Translations under genes and position numbers: made by a program
Shown: one piece after another, positions 32,940 to 33,078 of the stretch
How the letters are laid out: every line of letters begins with the position of its first letter
Position numbering within the stretch: the first letter of the stretch is position 1
Notes under the pieces: model-generated
Seen by the model: only the letters and a program-made list of their open reading frames with translations
Database searches by the model: none
Told to the model about the DNA's origin: nothing
Assembly (NCBI GenBank): GCA_017461505.1
Contig: JAFTXV010000004.1
Location: 77,490 to 110,567 of the forward strand
Direction of reading: 5' to 3'
Length of the DNA: 33,078 nucleotides
DNA from: Paludibacteraceae bacterium
Lineage (GTDB): Bacteria; Bacteroidota; Bacteroidia; Bacteroidales; Paludibacteraceae

Positions 32940-33078
32940 GAAAAAGATCTCGGGCAATTAGTACTGCTCGGCTTTATGTCACCATTTGTACACCTGCAGC
33001 CTATCAACGTCGTAGTCTACAACGACCCTCAATGGAAATCTAATCTTGGAGCTAGCTTCGCGCTTAGATGCTTTCAGC
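32940..33078 (-). rRNA. rrl: 23S ribosomal RNA, 3' end only
   Basis: The reverse complement begins GCTGAAAGCATCTAAGCGCG and ends GCAGTACTAATTGCCCGAGA, the conserved last 130 or so bases of 23S rRNA. The rest lies to the right of the window. The gene order 23S-5S on the minus strand converges on the arginine operon. Confidence 0.95.

Overview
The window looks like chromosomal DNA of a member of the Bacteroidota, most likely order Bacteroidales. Four things point there: (i) nine promoters of the TTTG-N19/20-TAnnTTTG type used by the Bacteroidota sigma factor; (ii) type IX secretion genes (PorP/SprF, GldK) and a secreted protease with a type A C-terminal sorting domain; (iii) an arginine operon with the N-acylornithine carbamoyltransferase (ArgF') known from Bacteroides; (iv) a Bacteroides-type second EF-G. 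I cannot name the genus.

Layout. 1-2294 (minus): gldK (cut by the window edge) and porP, the start of a T9SS operon, preceded by a DUF2795 gene with its own promoter. 2644-4082 (minus): cob(I)alamin adenosyltransferase and an O-methyltransferase-like gene sharing a 4-base overlap. 4148-7100 (plus): SpmA/SpmB-type membrane protein, ybeY, and a DUF1016 (YhcG-like) PDDEXK nuclease. 7240-15896 (plus): two giant exported proteins 17 bases apart, a 1370-residue subtilase with a dockerin-like module and T9SS tail, and a 1508-residue protein with three cohesin-like domains and about 15 CDSY modules. 15897-16489 is a repeat-rich gap leading to the EF-G paralogue (16490-18652). 18742-22878 (minus) is a four-gene run: two different exported EEP-type phosphodiesterases, a DUF4290-like protein and a CotH-type kinase. 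ssb (plus) and a beta-barrel protein (minus) follow. 24625-32555 (plus) is a tightly packed arginine operon: GNAT-ArgG fusion, argC, argD, argF', argB, an M20 deacylase and argH. The window ends in the 3' end of an rRNA operon on the minus strand (5S and the last bases of 23S).

How genes work together. The arginine operon encodes every step from glutamate to arginine by an N-acylated route in which carbamoylation happens before deacylation; only carbamoyl-phosphate supply is absent. The T9SS genes at the left edge are the export route for the subtilase. The subtilase/CDSY pair is the best candidate for an undescribed system: a dockerin-like module on the protease and cohesin-like modules on its neighbour suggest a secreted two-protein assembly.

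Cross-cutting patterns. Short tandem repeats and small palindromes fill many gaps and in at least three places sit in frame inside genes. Two pairs of divergent genes share interlocked promoters with almost the same geometry. The subtilase gene is a compositional mosaic. All family assignments are from reading the translations; no database search was run.
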